Assembly (NCBI GenBank): GCA_001885315.1
Contig: MLPZ01000015.1
Span: 114,033-178,032 of the forward strand
Length of the DNA stretch: 64,000 nt
Reading direction: 5' to 3'
From: Treponema sp. CETP13
GTDB taxonomy: Bacteria > Spirochaetota > Spirochaetia > Treponematales > Treponemataceae
Position numbers and translations under genes: made by a program. The notes beneath the pieces were generated by a model. That model was given only the letters and a program-made list of their open reading frames with translations. It made no database searches and had not been told where the DNA came from. Of this stretch, positions 51,688 to 60,623 are shown piece after piece; the first letter of the stretch is position 1, and the number at the start of each line of letters is the position of its first letter.

Positions 51688-52746
51688 ATGTATATCTATA
51701 TTGCATATTTTTTAATATTGTTTTTTTTTATTCAGTACAAAAATAATAAAGTTATATTTTATTATGCATGTTCATTACTTTTGCTTTTACTTGCTGTAAA
51801 AAATATTAACGTGGGAGCCGACTCAGGTCCATATATCAGAGATTTTACCGCTTTTGCTTTAGGACATGCTAAAGAAGTGACAAAATATCAAACAGAACCA
51901 ATTTGGAGATGGATTGCGCAAATTGTTGTATTTTTTAAAGGGTCTTACGTTAGTTTTCAACTAATTCTTTTTATTATAACCTTTCTTCCAGTAATATATG
52001 TTATACAAAAAAACTCAAAAAATTATTTATTGTCAGTATTCTTTTTCTTTTCTTTCTTTTATTACTTAAACACATACTGCATAGTAAGACAAGCTATGGC
52101 AATATCATTTCTTTTACTTTGCTATTCATTTATCAAAGATCATAAGTTGTTACCTGCTATACTTTTTTTTGTTATTGCAGTGCTTTGCCATAACTTAGCC
52201 TTTTTAGGGATTCTTGCATTTGTTTTTTATTGGAAAAAGTTTCCTTTAAGACTGATATATATTTTATTAGCTGTAAGTTTCATTTTTGGACTCATACTAA
52301 ATCAAGGGATGCTTTTCTTTTTACCACAAAAGATTCGAGATTATTTTTTATGGCCTGGACATGGATTTAGAAAGACCTTAGCTCCATATACAGCATTAAT
52401 CGGAATTATGAACCTTACATACATCACGTGCCTATTGAGAGGTTCAAAAGAAAGCAAAGAAAGCTTTTGGACTCAGACGGTTTTTTTAGGTTTGGTAGTA
52501 CTAAATTCTACACAAAAGCTTGTATTAGGCATACGACTTTCTCAATTTTTTATGATTACGCAAATTATATTTTGGACTAATTATATTGAAGAAAAACAAG
52601 ACAAAAAAACATTATACAAGATTGGGTTAATCATATATTCAAGCACATACTTTTTTGCATTGCTTATAAGAGATTCAATTGGAATTGTCCCATATGAATT
52701 TATTCCACAAATACAAAAGTTTTTGCACTATGTGAACAATTTATAA
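51688..52746 (+). CDS. EpsG-family membrane protein, copy 2
   Basis: A 352-residue paralogue of the preceding gene with VGADSGPYIRDF and FYYLNTYCIVRQAMAISFLL. The start at 51688 is chosen since AGGAGC lies 6 bases before it; an ATG 11 codons upstream lies inside the previous gene and lacks a site. About ten membrane spans. It is likely a second polymerase or a partner for a two-linkage glycan. A decayed reading frame follows. Confidence 0.78.
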   Translation: MYIYIAYFLILFFFIQYKNNKVIFYYACSLLLLLLAVKNINVGADSGPYIRDFTAFALGHAKEVTKYQTEPIWRWIAQIVVFFKGSYVSFQLILFIITFLPVIYVIQKNSKNYLLSVFFFFSFFYYLNTYCIVRQAMAISFLLLCYSFIKDHKLLPAILFFVIAVLCHNLAFLGILAFVFYWKKFPLRLIYILLAVSFIFGLILNQGMLFFLPQKIRDYFLWPGHGFRKTLAPYTALIGIMNLTYITCLLRGSKESKESFWTQTVFLGLVVLNSTQKLVLGIRLSQFFMITQIIFWTNYIEEKQDKKTLYKIGLIIYSSTYFFALLIRDSIGIVPYEFIPQIQKFLHYVNNL

Positions 52747-52748
52747 CA

Positions 52749-53105
52749 ATTCTTTTTTCGTTTGTTACACGAACAATATTTATCTATGCTTTAGGAAAAA
52801 CATATTTAGGTTATAACGAACTATTCAAGAATATATTAACACAGAGGGCACCCTCATTATGTTGTGCTAATAAAATAGCATTCGATAAACCAACATATCC
52901 TATTCCTGCAATTGCAATTTTCATAATTTCTATACTTCCTCTAAATATGAATAGCAAAACTTACCTACGTAAAATGTGTTTTTGTAGTATACCCAAAAAA
53001 AATGCATTCGTTCTATATTGGTTAATTTTTTTTGAATTCCCAAAACTTGTAAATATACTCAATATCTATTATCATAGATATCAAATAATTAGAGCTAAAT
53101 TTTAA
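52749..53105 (+). pseudogene. Decayed gene fragment, envelope-type
   Basis: A 118-codon frame is open from 52749 (and further back into the previous gene until about 52690) but has no start codon at its beginning. It contains hydrophobic, aromatic-rich segments such as YPIPAIAIFIISILPLNMNS and LYWLIFFEFPKLVNILNIYY, ending RYQIIRAKF. The tail resembles the C-terminus of a glycosyltransferase, though I cannot name it. Most likely the 3' end of a glycan gene, whose front half was lost. Confidence 0.45.
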
Positions 53106-53115
53106 AGGATAAAAA

Positions 53116-53856
53116 ATGGAAGCACTTATTTTAGCAGCTGGATTTGGTAAACGATTACAACCTATAACCAATTCTATACCAAAAGCATTAGTAGAAGTTA
53201 ATGGAACTCCTCTTCTTATTAATACTTTAAATAATCTAAAAGCTATTGGAATAAAAAAAGCAGTGATTGTTGTAGGTCACATGAGAGATAAAATTGTTGA
53301 AAAAATTGGATTTAATTATAACGGAATCGAAATTACCTATGTTAGTAACAATATTTACGATAAAACAAATAATGTGTATTCAATGTGGCTTGCACGAGAT
53401 TATTTAGATGACAATCTTTTAATGTTAGAGTGTGATTTATATTATAAAAAAGAGCTTCTTACCGAAATAGCAAAAAGCACTGCTGATTGTAGTATATTAA
53501 CAAGTGATTTTAATCCTAAAACTATGGATGGTACTGTTATTGCAGTAGATAAAGCTCTAAATGCAAAACAACTAATACTTAAAAAGAATCAAGATAGCAA
53601 TTTTGATTATAAGAATTGCAAAAAAACTGTAAACATTTATAAACTATCAAAAGACTTTTTACTAAAAAAATACTTACCAGCAATCGATTTGTATGTTAAA
53701 ACGCAAAGTGTTAACAGCTATTATGAATTAGTATTGGGCTCTCTTATATATTTTGAAAACAGCACTATTAAAGTAATTAATGTTCCAGAAAATTTATGGA
53801 ACGAAATTGATAATACTGATGATTTAAAACGTGCTGAATCACGTTTTATAAAATAA
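53116..53856 (+). CDS. LicC-like sugar/choline-type nucleotidyltransferase
   Basis: A 246-residue nucleotidyltransferase. The N-terminal signature EALILAAGFGKRLQPITNSI and PKALVEVNGTPLL are the NTP-binding loop and metal site; LMLECDLYY carries the catalytic Asp. The fold and length fit LicC-type CTP:phosphocholine cytidylyltransferases and related proteins that activate small phospho-alcohols for attachment to glycans. The exact substrate is not readable. AAGGAT is 7 bases before ATG. It sits just before the convergent CDP-glycerol-type transferase gene, so it may make a nucleotide-activated donor for that enzyme. Confidence 0.72.
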   Translation: MEALILAAGFGKRLQPITNSIPKALVEVNGTPLLINTLNNLKAIGIKKAVIVVGHMRDKIVEKIGFNYNGIEITYVSNNIYDKTNNVYSMWLARDYLDDNLLMLECDLYYKKELLTEIAKSTADCSILTSDFNPKTMDGTVIAVDKALNAKQLILKKNQDSNFDYKNCKKTVNIYKLSKDFLLKKYLPAIDLYVKTQSVNSYYELVLGSLIYFENSTIKVINVPENLWNEIDNTDDLKRAESRFIK

Positions 53857-53889
53857 AAGCTACTCTGTATATTTTTTACTATTTTCACA

Positions 53890-55212
53890 TTACTTAAACT
53901 GAAATTTATTTTCTAATAAAGAATATATATAATCATTTGCTAATAATGAATTATGCTTATAATAGTTTAAATTTTCATCAAAGAATTTTTTACGCTTTTC
54001 TTTCATGGGATCTTTATTTGCAATAATCATTTGAACAAATTCTTCGATACTAGATAAATCTTCACCTTTACATTTGTATAAGACATCAGTGATTGCATTT
54101 CCAAAACTATTGTAACAGGCTTCTTTTCTTGTTAATAGTAATAACGGGTTCCCCACATATTGATATTCAGCTAAAAAAGAAACACTGTCAGTAATCATTG
54201 CACTCGATTTTTTAAAAATGTCAAAATATGTGCTTTGTGAAGAAACTTCAGCATTATTCAAATTACTCCAACTTTGTTCATATTGTATATATTCGTCATG
54301 ATTTTTAAAAATGCCTGCTTGTATACTATGTTCAGCTAATAGAGGATGAGGTTTATAAACCCAATACGTTGTATCTGCATATTTTTTAGCAATTTCAAGC
54401 ATAAATTTATAATTTTTATTAAAAGTAGAAAATTTTATTGCTCCCTTAGTAGAAATAGAATGATGTGGTGCAAAAATAATAACCTTTTTATTCGTATTAT
54501 TTTTTGTTGTTGACGGAACACTAAAAAAAGTGTCCATTCGCGGATAGCCACAATAAACTGCATTACCAGAATAAACATGAGAATGTGTTTCAATTATTTT
54601 TTTGTAAAACAGCGAGTCCGCAAAAAATTGCCACGAAAGATAATATAGCGGTAAAAAAAGTTTTTGTATTTTATTAGAGAGTGTAAAACTATATGCAACA
54701 TAGCAAGTTAGCGTTTTAAGCTGAATATTTTTTATATTTATATTTTTATAAAAAAACTGGTAAGGAGTCATATAAAACAAGATATCATAACTAGAAAAAT
54801 CAGTTTTTTTAGTAACTGGAATGCATTTTTTACCTTCTTTTGTAAAATAATTAAAAGCTTCGGTAAAATTGCGATTCATATCTTCGTTATAAGAAGTTCC
54901 AAAACGTGAAATAATCATATTCACATCACAATTTGGATTACTATCCAATTTTTGATACAACCCTTCGAGAGACCACATAGTGGGAGTATAGGTAACAAAC
55001 CCAATTTTAAGTTTTTTCTCTTTCGCAATACGAGCTATATTTTGTTGTTCAATACGTTTTTTTGTTTTAATAAATACTTTTTTGTTAAAGTAGCTTAAAT
55101 ATAATAAATAGCGATATGTATTTGTTGTGCTATTTACTTTTAATTTAAAAAAAGACACAAAACCAAAACACCAGTAAATAATTTTTTTTGCAAGCTGTTT
55201 TATGTATGACAT
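53890..55212 (-). CDS. CDP-glycerol glycerophosphotransferase-family protein
   Basis: A 440-residue protein of the TagB/TagF-like superfamily that transfers polyol-phosphate from a CDP donor to a glycan. The GT-B fold markers are visible: VIIFAPHHSISTKGAIKF near residue 238, VYKPHPLLAEHSIQ and MITDSVSFLAEYQYVGNPLL near residue 350, with the catalytic His residues in APHH and KPHP. An amphipathic N-terminus could associate with the membrane. An AAGGA site precedes the ATG. It is the only minus-strand gene in this part of the locus and converges on the nucleotidyltransferase gene. Confidence 0.8.
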   Translation of the reverse strand: MSYIKQLAKKIIYWCFGFVSFFKLKVNSTTNTYRYLLYLSYFNKKVFIKTKKRIEQQNIARIAKEKKLKIGFVTYTPTMWSLEGLYQKLDSNPNCDVNMIISRFGTSYNEDMNRNFTEAFNYFTKEGKKCIPVTKKTDFSSYDILFYMTPYQFFYKNINIKNIQLKTLTCYVAYSFTLSNKIQKLFLPLYYLSWQFFADSLFYKKIIETHSHVYSGNAVYCGYPRMDTFFSVPSTTKNNTNKKVIIFAPHHSISTKGAIKFSTFNKNYKFMLEIAKKYADTTYWVYKPHPLLAEHSIQAGIFKNHDEYIQYEQSWSNLNNAEVSSQSTYFDIFKKSSAMITDSVSFLAEYQYVGNPLLLLTRKEACYNSFGNAITDVLYKCKGEDLSSIEEFVQMIIANKDPMKEKRKKFFDENLNYYKHNSLLANDYIYSLLENKFQFK

Positions 55213-55327
55213 TTATAATCCTTAGTGTGTTAACCAATAATTAATAAAACTATAACACAGCCATATAAACCCGTCAATTGCAAATATTTTATAGATAGAT
55301 TACACTCAATGAACTAGGATACATGAT

Positions 55328-56773
55328 TTGAGCAAATCTATAAAAAAAAATGCAGTTTTAATTTCTATTCGGCGATTAATGCAATTGATATTTCCACTTA
55401 TTACCTTTCCTTATTCTTCAAGAATATTAATGCCAGAAGGACTAGGAAAAATACAATTTGCTGCCGCAGTAGCAACATATTTTTCATTATTGGCTAATTT
55501 AGGATTTACAAATTATGCAATACGAGAAGCTGCCAAAATACGTGACGATAAGAAAGCTTTATCAAAATTTGCAAAAGAAATTTTTATTTTAAATATGATT
55601 TCGGCATTCATCGCTTATATTTTACTGGCTATAGCTCTTATGTCAATTCCAAAATTACAAGATTATAAATCATTAATTATTATATATTCAGCAATGATTC
55701 TCTTTAATGTAATCGGTATTGATTGGTTGTTTTATGCCATAGAAGAATTTTCGTTTATTACCATTCGGAGCTTAGTTTTTCAAATTATCAGTCTGATTTT
55801 ATTATTTACACTTGTAAAAACCAAAGATGATTATTTAGAATATGCAGCAATTGCAGTTTTTGCAAATGTAGGATCAAATTTCTTTAATTTTTTGTATTCA
55901 CGAAAATTTATTAATTGGTTATTTAAAGTTAAATTATCATTAAAAAAACATATAAAACCGGTAATGATACTATTTGGACTTGTTTTAGTTACACAAGTCT
56001 CACGGATTATAGATACAACAGTTATAGGTTTTTTATCGACAAATGATAATGTAGGATACTATGCGGCAGCAATAAAAATAGTTCGAATTGTGATTAATTT
56101 GGTAAGTGCTATGTTAACAGTTTTATTACCAAGACTTACCTATTACATAAAACACAATAAACAACAAGAATTTACAAATGTAATTACGACAAGTTGTAAA
56201 TATTTATTGTTTTTTTCAATACCAGCTTGTGTAGGACTTTTTCTGCTCTGCAAACCTATTATCTTATTATTTAGTGGTAGCCAATATTTACCAGCTATAA
56301 ATGCTATGAAAATATTATCTCCAACTATTATTTTTACTTCAATTACAAGTTTAATAGGTATACAGCTATTTATTCCTTTAGGAAAAGAAACTCTTACCTT
56401 AAAAACCGTTTTGGTTGGATCTATTCTTAATTTCACCCTTACTGTTTTATTAGTTCCTCATTTAGCAGTAAACGGGGCAACCATAGCAACTTTGTTTTCT
56501 GAATTTTTAGTTGCATCAATAGAAATGTATTTAGCACGAAAATATATACCCTACAAAAAACTTATTAAACTGCTTTTACAAAGTTGTATTGCCAGTGCAA
56601 TAATGGGATATATTATTTTCGAGCTTGCAAAATACATTTCTAATATCATTATTTTGATCTGTTGCAGTATTCCAGTGGGTATGGTAGTTTATGGTGTTGT
56701 GCTTTTTTGTTTAAAAAATGAAATTGTATTCGATTTATTACAAAAAGTACAAAGCAAAATATATAAAAATTAA
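55328..56773 (+). CDS. Wzx-type oligosaccharide flippase
   Basis: A 481-residue membrane protein with about 12-14 spans. Conserved N-terminal LMQLIFPLITFPYSSRILMP and GLGKIQFAAAVATYFSLLAN are typical of RfbX/Wzx flippases, as is VTQVSRIIDTTVIGFLS in the middle. It would carry lipid-linked repeat units across the inner membrane for the EpsG-like polymerases. TTG start at 55328, with AGGA 9 bases upstream. It overlaps nothing upstream and runs into the glycosyltransferase gene 25 bases downstream. Confidence 0.9.
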   Translation: MSKSIKKNAVLISIRRLMQLIFPLITFPYSSRILMPEGLGKIQFAAAVATYFSLLANLGFTNYAIREAAKIRDDKKALSKFAKEIFILNMISAFIAYILLAIALMSIPKLQDYKSLIIIYSAMILFNVIGIDWLFYAIEEFSFITIRSLVFQIISLILLFTLVKTKDDYLEYAAIAVFANVGSNFFNFLYSRKFINWLFKVKLSLKKHIKPVMILFGLVLVTQVSRIIDTTVIGFLSTNDNVGYYAAAIKIVRIVINLVSAMLTVLLPRLTYYIKHNKQQEFTNVITTSCKYLLFFSIPACVGLFLLCKPIILLFSGSQYLPAINAMKILSPTIIFTSITSLIGIQLFIPLGKETLTLKTVLVGSILNFTLTVLLVPHLAVNGATIATLFSEFLVASIEMYLARKYIPYKKLIKLLLQSCIASAIMGYIIFELAKYISNIIILICCSIPVGMVVYGVVLFCLKNEIVFDLLQKVQSKIYKN

Positions 56774-56798
56774 TTATGCAGTTAAAGAGAAACCGTAT

Positions 56799-57890
56799 AT
56801 GCCAAATGATGAAATTGTAAAAATTAGTATAATTATACCACTATATAATGCTAAAAAATATCTTGCTAAATGTCTTGATAGCATTTTACAACAAGACTTT
56901 AGGGCTTTAGAGATAATTATTGTCGATGATGGCTCTACGGACAATAGCTCCCGTATCTATTTGGAATATGAGCAAAAAGATACTCGAATAAAACATATAA
57001 AAACAGAAAATTTAGGTTCTGGGAATGCTCGAAATGTTGGTTTGCAAAATGCGGCAGGAAAATATACTTTTTTTTGCGATCCAGATGACTGGGTAGAAAA
57101 CAATATTTTTTCTGACAATTATAAAATTGCAGAAGAAACAAATGCTGACGCTGTCTTCTTTGGAGTAAATAACTATTTTTACAATGCAAAAAACAACACT
57201 TATTCATTATCAGGAAAACGTGTTGTAAACAAAGAAAACCCCAGTTTTAGAGAACAATATGCAGATTTATACTTTGAAGGATTAACAAATTCTGTTTGGA
57301 ACAAATTGTATCGCACCAAATTTTTAAAGGACAATGAGTTTACTTTCCCCTCTTATGCACAAGGTCAAGATTTATCATTCAACTTGCAAGTGTATCAAAA
57401 ACTAGTAAAAGTTGCATACAACACAAACTGTTACTATAATTACGTTAAATACAGCAATCATACAGCAATAACTCGCTATATTCACGATAAGACTGAAATT
57501 TATAATCACTTAAATAGAGAATATGCTGCTATGTTTGCAAGTTGGAATATCCCACATGATGCAGAACATAAAGCACAGCAAACCGACATACAAAAAGTTC
57601 TTTTTGACTTTTGGTTTAAAGCCATATGCTCTCAATTGCGTAATATTTTTCACTTTGACTCGCCAGATTCTCACAAAAAAAAGATTCTAAAGTGCAAAGA
57701 AATTTTAAATAACCCAGAAGTACAACAAAAACTTGGGAAAATACCAAATAATTTGCAATTTCAAAAAAAAGATAAACTGTATTTGTTTTTTATTAAACAC
57801 AAATTACATATTGGAATTCAATTTGAAACTGATTTACGTCAATTTGCAAAACAGTATTTAGTTGGTTTATACACAAAGATAAAAGGATAA
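56799..57890 (+). CDS. Family 2 glycosyltransferase
   Basis: A 363-residue GT-A fold transferase. It has ISIIIPLYNAKKYLAKCLDS at the N-terminus, IIIVDDGSTDNSSRI near residue 46 and FFCDPDDWVENNIF with the D-x-D-like metal site. A helical C-terminal region without membrane spans suggests a soluble or peripheral enzyme. The start at 56799 is preferred to one at 56718, which lies inside the flippase gene, because AAAGAG is 9 bases upstream and the family always begins near the first beta strand. Confidence 0.9.
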   Translation: MPNDEIVKISIIIPLYNAKKYLAKCLDSILQQDFRALEIIIVDDGSTDNSSRIYLEYEQKDTRIKHIKTENLGSGNARNVGLQNAAGKYTFFCDPDDWVENNIFSDNYKIAEETNADAVFFGVNNYFYNAKNNTYSLSGKRVVNKENPSFREQYADLYFEGLTNSVWNKLYRTKFLKDNEFTFPSYAQGQDLSFNLQVYQKLVKVAYNTNCYYNYVKYSNHTAITRYIHDKTEIYNHLNREYAAMFASWNIPHDAEHKAQQTDIQKVLFDFWFKAICSQLRNIFHFDSPDSHKKKILKCKEILNNPEVQQKLGKIPNNLQFQKKDKLYLFFIKHKLHIGIQFETDLRQFAKQYLVGLYTKIKG

Positions 57891-57893
57891 CAC

Positions 57894-59054
57894 ATGATAT
57901 ATGTTGATTTACGCGAAAGCGTCCCTTCAAAATACGGAAAATTTCACGGCGGTGGCAATTATAGCAAACGTTCGGTACAATTATTAAAAAATACATATGA
58001 TTCGCTTACTATTTTTATTCCAACTGATTTTGAGCCAAGTTCTAAAAAAGATAAAGAACTGCTTTTAGACAAAAAAGTCACACTTATCCGTGTTAATTCA
58101 GAAAATGAAATCCTTTTAGCAGAAAAAAATGCAATTCTATTTATTCCACTATTACCTACAAAAAAATTTGGCATTATTGACACCATAAAAAAAAATAATC
58201 CTAACGCAAAAATATTTTTAACCATACACGGAACAAGATATGCTGATTCTAAATATGATCCCTACGACAGGTATTATTATCATGGCATTAAATATACTTT
58301 TTATTTTTTGATAACATATCTTTCTCGGTTTGTTGGAAAAATTGTTTATAAAAAAACATTCAAAACACAAATACCAAAATACGATAAAATTTTTACTGTA
58401 TCTAATGATAGTTTGCAAAAGATAGTTGCAATGTCACAGCCAAAGTATATAAAACCTTTTTACCAAGGTAGTAATAATTTTAATGAAGATCCTGTTCAAA
58501 AAACACAAAAAGAAAATTTTATCCTTTTTGTAAATGCAAACCGACCAGAAAAAAATTTTTTACGTACTCTCGAGGCTTTTTTACAATTCAAAAAGCAGGA
58601 CACCAGCAACATAAAGTTATATGTTACGGGCATAGATGATAGAACACAAGATGCATTGTTACGATATAAAAAATTAGACACAAAATCTTTAAAACAATGG
58701 GTAACATTTTCTGATTATTTATCAGACAACGATTACAATGCCTTATTTGAAAAATGTAAATTTTTACTGTACACTTCAAAAACAGAAGGTTTTGGACTCC
58801 CTTTACTTGAAGCCTGTTCTAAAGAATGCTCTATTTTATCTTCTTGGATAACAGCAACTCCAGAAGTGTTAGGCTCCGCTGTAAACTATGTAAATCCATA
58901 TGATGTTAATTCTATTGCAGACGGCATTAATAAAATGGTAAATCACAGCAATCTAAATCAAGTTGCAGAAAACATAAAACAACGCAAAGAACTTTGCAAA
59001 AAATTCATTGCACAAAATGACAAAGAATTTGTACAAGAATTTAAACTAATTTAA
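57894..59054 (+). CDS. Family 4-like (GT-B) glycosyltransferase
   Basis: A 386-residue GT-B transferase. The donor-binding C-terminal half shows ENFILFVNANRPEKNFLRTL (near residue 205) and TEGFGLPLLEACSKECSILS with the Glu-x7-Glu motif near residue 300. The first half has IFLTIHGTRYADSKYDPYD. It lacks a signal peptide. It follows the family 2 gene by 3 bases in the same operon. Sugar specificity unknown; the neighbouring ManC-like gene would make GDP-mannose, a possible donor. Confidence 0.88.
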   Translation: MIYVDLRESVPSKYGKFHGGGNYSKRSVQLLKNTYDSLTIFIPTDFEPSSKKDKELLLDKKVTLIRVNSENEILLAEKNAILFIPLLPTKKFGIIDTIKKNNPNAKIFLTIHGTRYADSKYDPYDRYYYHGIKYTFYFLITYLSRFVGKIVYKKTFKTQIPKYDKIFTVSNDSLQKIVAMSQPKYIKPFYQGSNNFNEDPVQKTQKENFILFVNANRPEKNFLRTLEAFLQFKKQDTSNIKLYVTGIDDRTQDALLRYKKLDTKSLKQWVTFSDYLSDNDYNALFEKCKFLLYTSKTEGFGLPLLEACSKECSILSSWITATPEVLGSAVNYVNPYDVNSIADGINKMVNHSNLNQVAENIKQRKELCKKFIAQNDKEFVQEFKLI

Positions 59055-59057
59055 TCT

Positions 59058-60368
59058 TTATAGCGTAAATTTTTGTTTGTCTTTAACGCTAATATTTTCC
59101 CCGATTTGAACTTCCATGACTTTTAGGAGCGTTTTAGCGATTATTGTGTGTTTTACACCTGCAGGCATTGAAATTACATCGCCAGCTTTGACCTCTTTCT
59201 TTACTCCATTTAAAATCACAGCACCTGTACCACTAAGTACAGTCCACACTTCATCTCTAAACTCATGGCTATGATAGTTCATCTGCTGTCCTGCATTGAG
59301 TGTAACTTTTATAGTTAAACTCTTGTCTTCAATGTCTTGAACTTCGAATTCTCCCCAAGATTTTTCTGCAAAACGTATTTGATTTTTTAATGCTTCAACA
59401 TAGGGTTTTATATGGCTAGATTCATTTTTATCAGCAACCAATATTCCCTCAGCACTCGCCGAAACTACAAGATCTTTAAGGCCAACACACAGAACAGGAA
59501 TGTTCAATTCATTAATTACATGGGTGTTGGTGCATGTACTACTAAACACGGCTTTTCCTATGCTTTGCTCTGACATTTCCTCGGTAAGCGTGTTCCAAGT
59601 TCCTAAATCTTTCCAATATCCAGCAAACCGCATAACTTGAATATGCTTTTCTTCTTCTACAACAGCGTAGTCAAAGCTAATTTTATTTAGCGTTTCATAT
59701 TTTTTAAATAAATCATTGTAATCAGTAAAGTCGATAATCTCATGGGCTTTTTTAAGTACATAATCTAATTTAAATGCAAATACACCACTATTCCACAACG
59801 CACCTTGTTTAATATATAACTCCGCTGTTTTTTTATCTGGTTTCTCTTTGAACATTTTAACTGTACTTAACTTTTCGGTGCTACTCGGAATGATATAGCC
59901 ATATTTTTCGCTCGGGACAATAGGTTCTATACCCATGAGAACAAGATTTGATTCACCTTTTTGTGCTTGTAATGCAAGTTCTCCAATTGCCTTAAAATAA
60001 TCTTGTTTTACAAAAGGATCTACAGGACACACAACAACAACTTCATCCTTGCTTATTCCTTGTACATCATGCAAATAAGCAACAGCTAAGGCTATAGCAG
60101 GGAACGTATCTCGCCTGCATGGCTCTACACTAATACTTACATTTTCTCCTAACTGATTATGAATACTAGAAACTTGTTTTTTTGCAGTGGCAACTGTTAT
60201 GACAGCATTTACATCTTCTTTTTTAATCTGATGATATACGCGTTGTACCATAGACTCGTATGTACCATCAGGCTTTTTAAAAAATCGTATAAACTGTTTT
60301 GACCGTATATCATTAGAAAGTGGCCAAAGGCGTTTGCCCGAACCACCAGAAAGTAACACTATATTCAA
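59058..60368 (-). CDS. manC: Mannose-1-phosphate guanylyltransferase / mannose-6-phosphate isomerase
   Basis: Makes GDP-mannose. The nucleotidyltransferase half has LLSGGSGKRLWPLSNDIRSK and IEPIVPSEKYGYIIPSST; the C-terminal cupin isomerase half has QQMNYHSHEFRDEVWTVLSG and VISMPAGVKHTI. Length (436) is close to the usual 450-480 for CpsB/ManC. TTG start at 60368 is supported by AAGGA 7 bases upstream. It is the last gene of the minus-strand carrier-protein operon, 24 bases after the ACP gene, converging on the glycosyltransferase gene. GDP-mannose is probably the sugar donor for the locus. Confidence 0.92.
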   Translation of the reverse strand: MNIVLLSGGSGKRLWPLSNDIRSKQFIRFFKKPDGTYESMVQRVYHQIKKEDVNAVITVATAKKQVSSIHNQLGENVSISVEPCRRDTFPAIALAVAYLHDVQGISKDEVVVVCPVDPFVKQDYFKAIGELALQAQKGESNLVLMGIEPIVPSEKYGYIIPSSTEKLSTVKMFKEKPDKKTAELYIKQGALWNSGVFAFKLDYVLKKAHEIIDFTDYNDLFKKYETLNKISFDYAVVEEEKHIQVMRFAGYWKDLGTWNTLTEEMSEQSIGKAVFSSTCTNTHVINELNIPVLCVGLKDLVVSASAEGILVADKNESSHIKPYVEALKNQIRFAEKSWGEFEVQDIEDKSLTIKVTLNAGQQMNYHSHEFRDEVWTVLSGTGAVILNGVKKEVKAGDVISMPAGVKHTIIAKTLLKVMEVQIGENISVKDKQKFTL

Positions 60369-60392
60369 TTGAAAATCCTTAAGTAAAAATAT

Positions 60393-60623
60393 CTAATCTT
60401 CGTTTTCTAGTTTTTCGATGAGTGCTAATAGAGCCTTTGCACTATTAAAATTTTCTGGTAAAATTTCTGTAGCTGGAATTGATATATCATATTCATCGTC
60501 AATTGATGAAATAATTTGAATAATATCAAATGAATCTATAAGCCCATCATCTACAAGTTTTGTCTCATTCTCAAAATCAACACTATCATTTACTTCTGAT
60601 AGTAATTTTAATAATTTATCCAT
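60393..60623 (-). CDS. Acyl carrier protein (stand-alone)
   Basis: A 76-residue carrier protein. The phosphopantetheine site is LVDDGLIDSFDIIQIISSID with Ser near residue 31, and the flanking acidic helices are typical. Its start shares a base with the stop of the decarboxylase gene (TAATG), so it is made together with it. It would carry an amino-acyl or amine group as a thioester made by the AMP ligase, analogous to DltC. Confidence 0.9.
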   Translation of the reverse strand: MDKLLKLLSEVNDSVDFENETKLVDDGLIDSFDIIQIISSIDDEYDISIPATEILPENFNSAKALLALIEKLENED

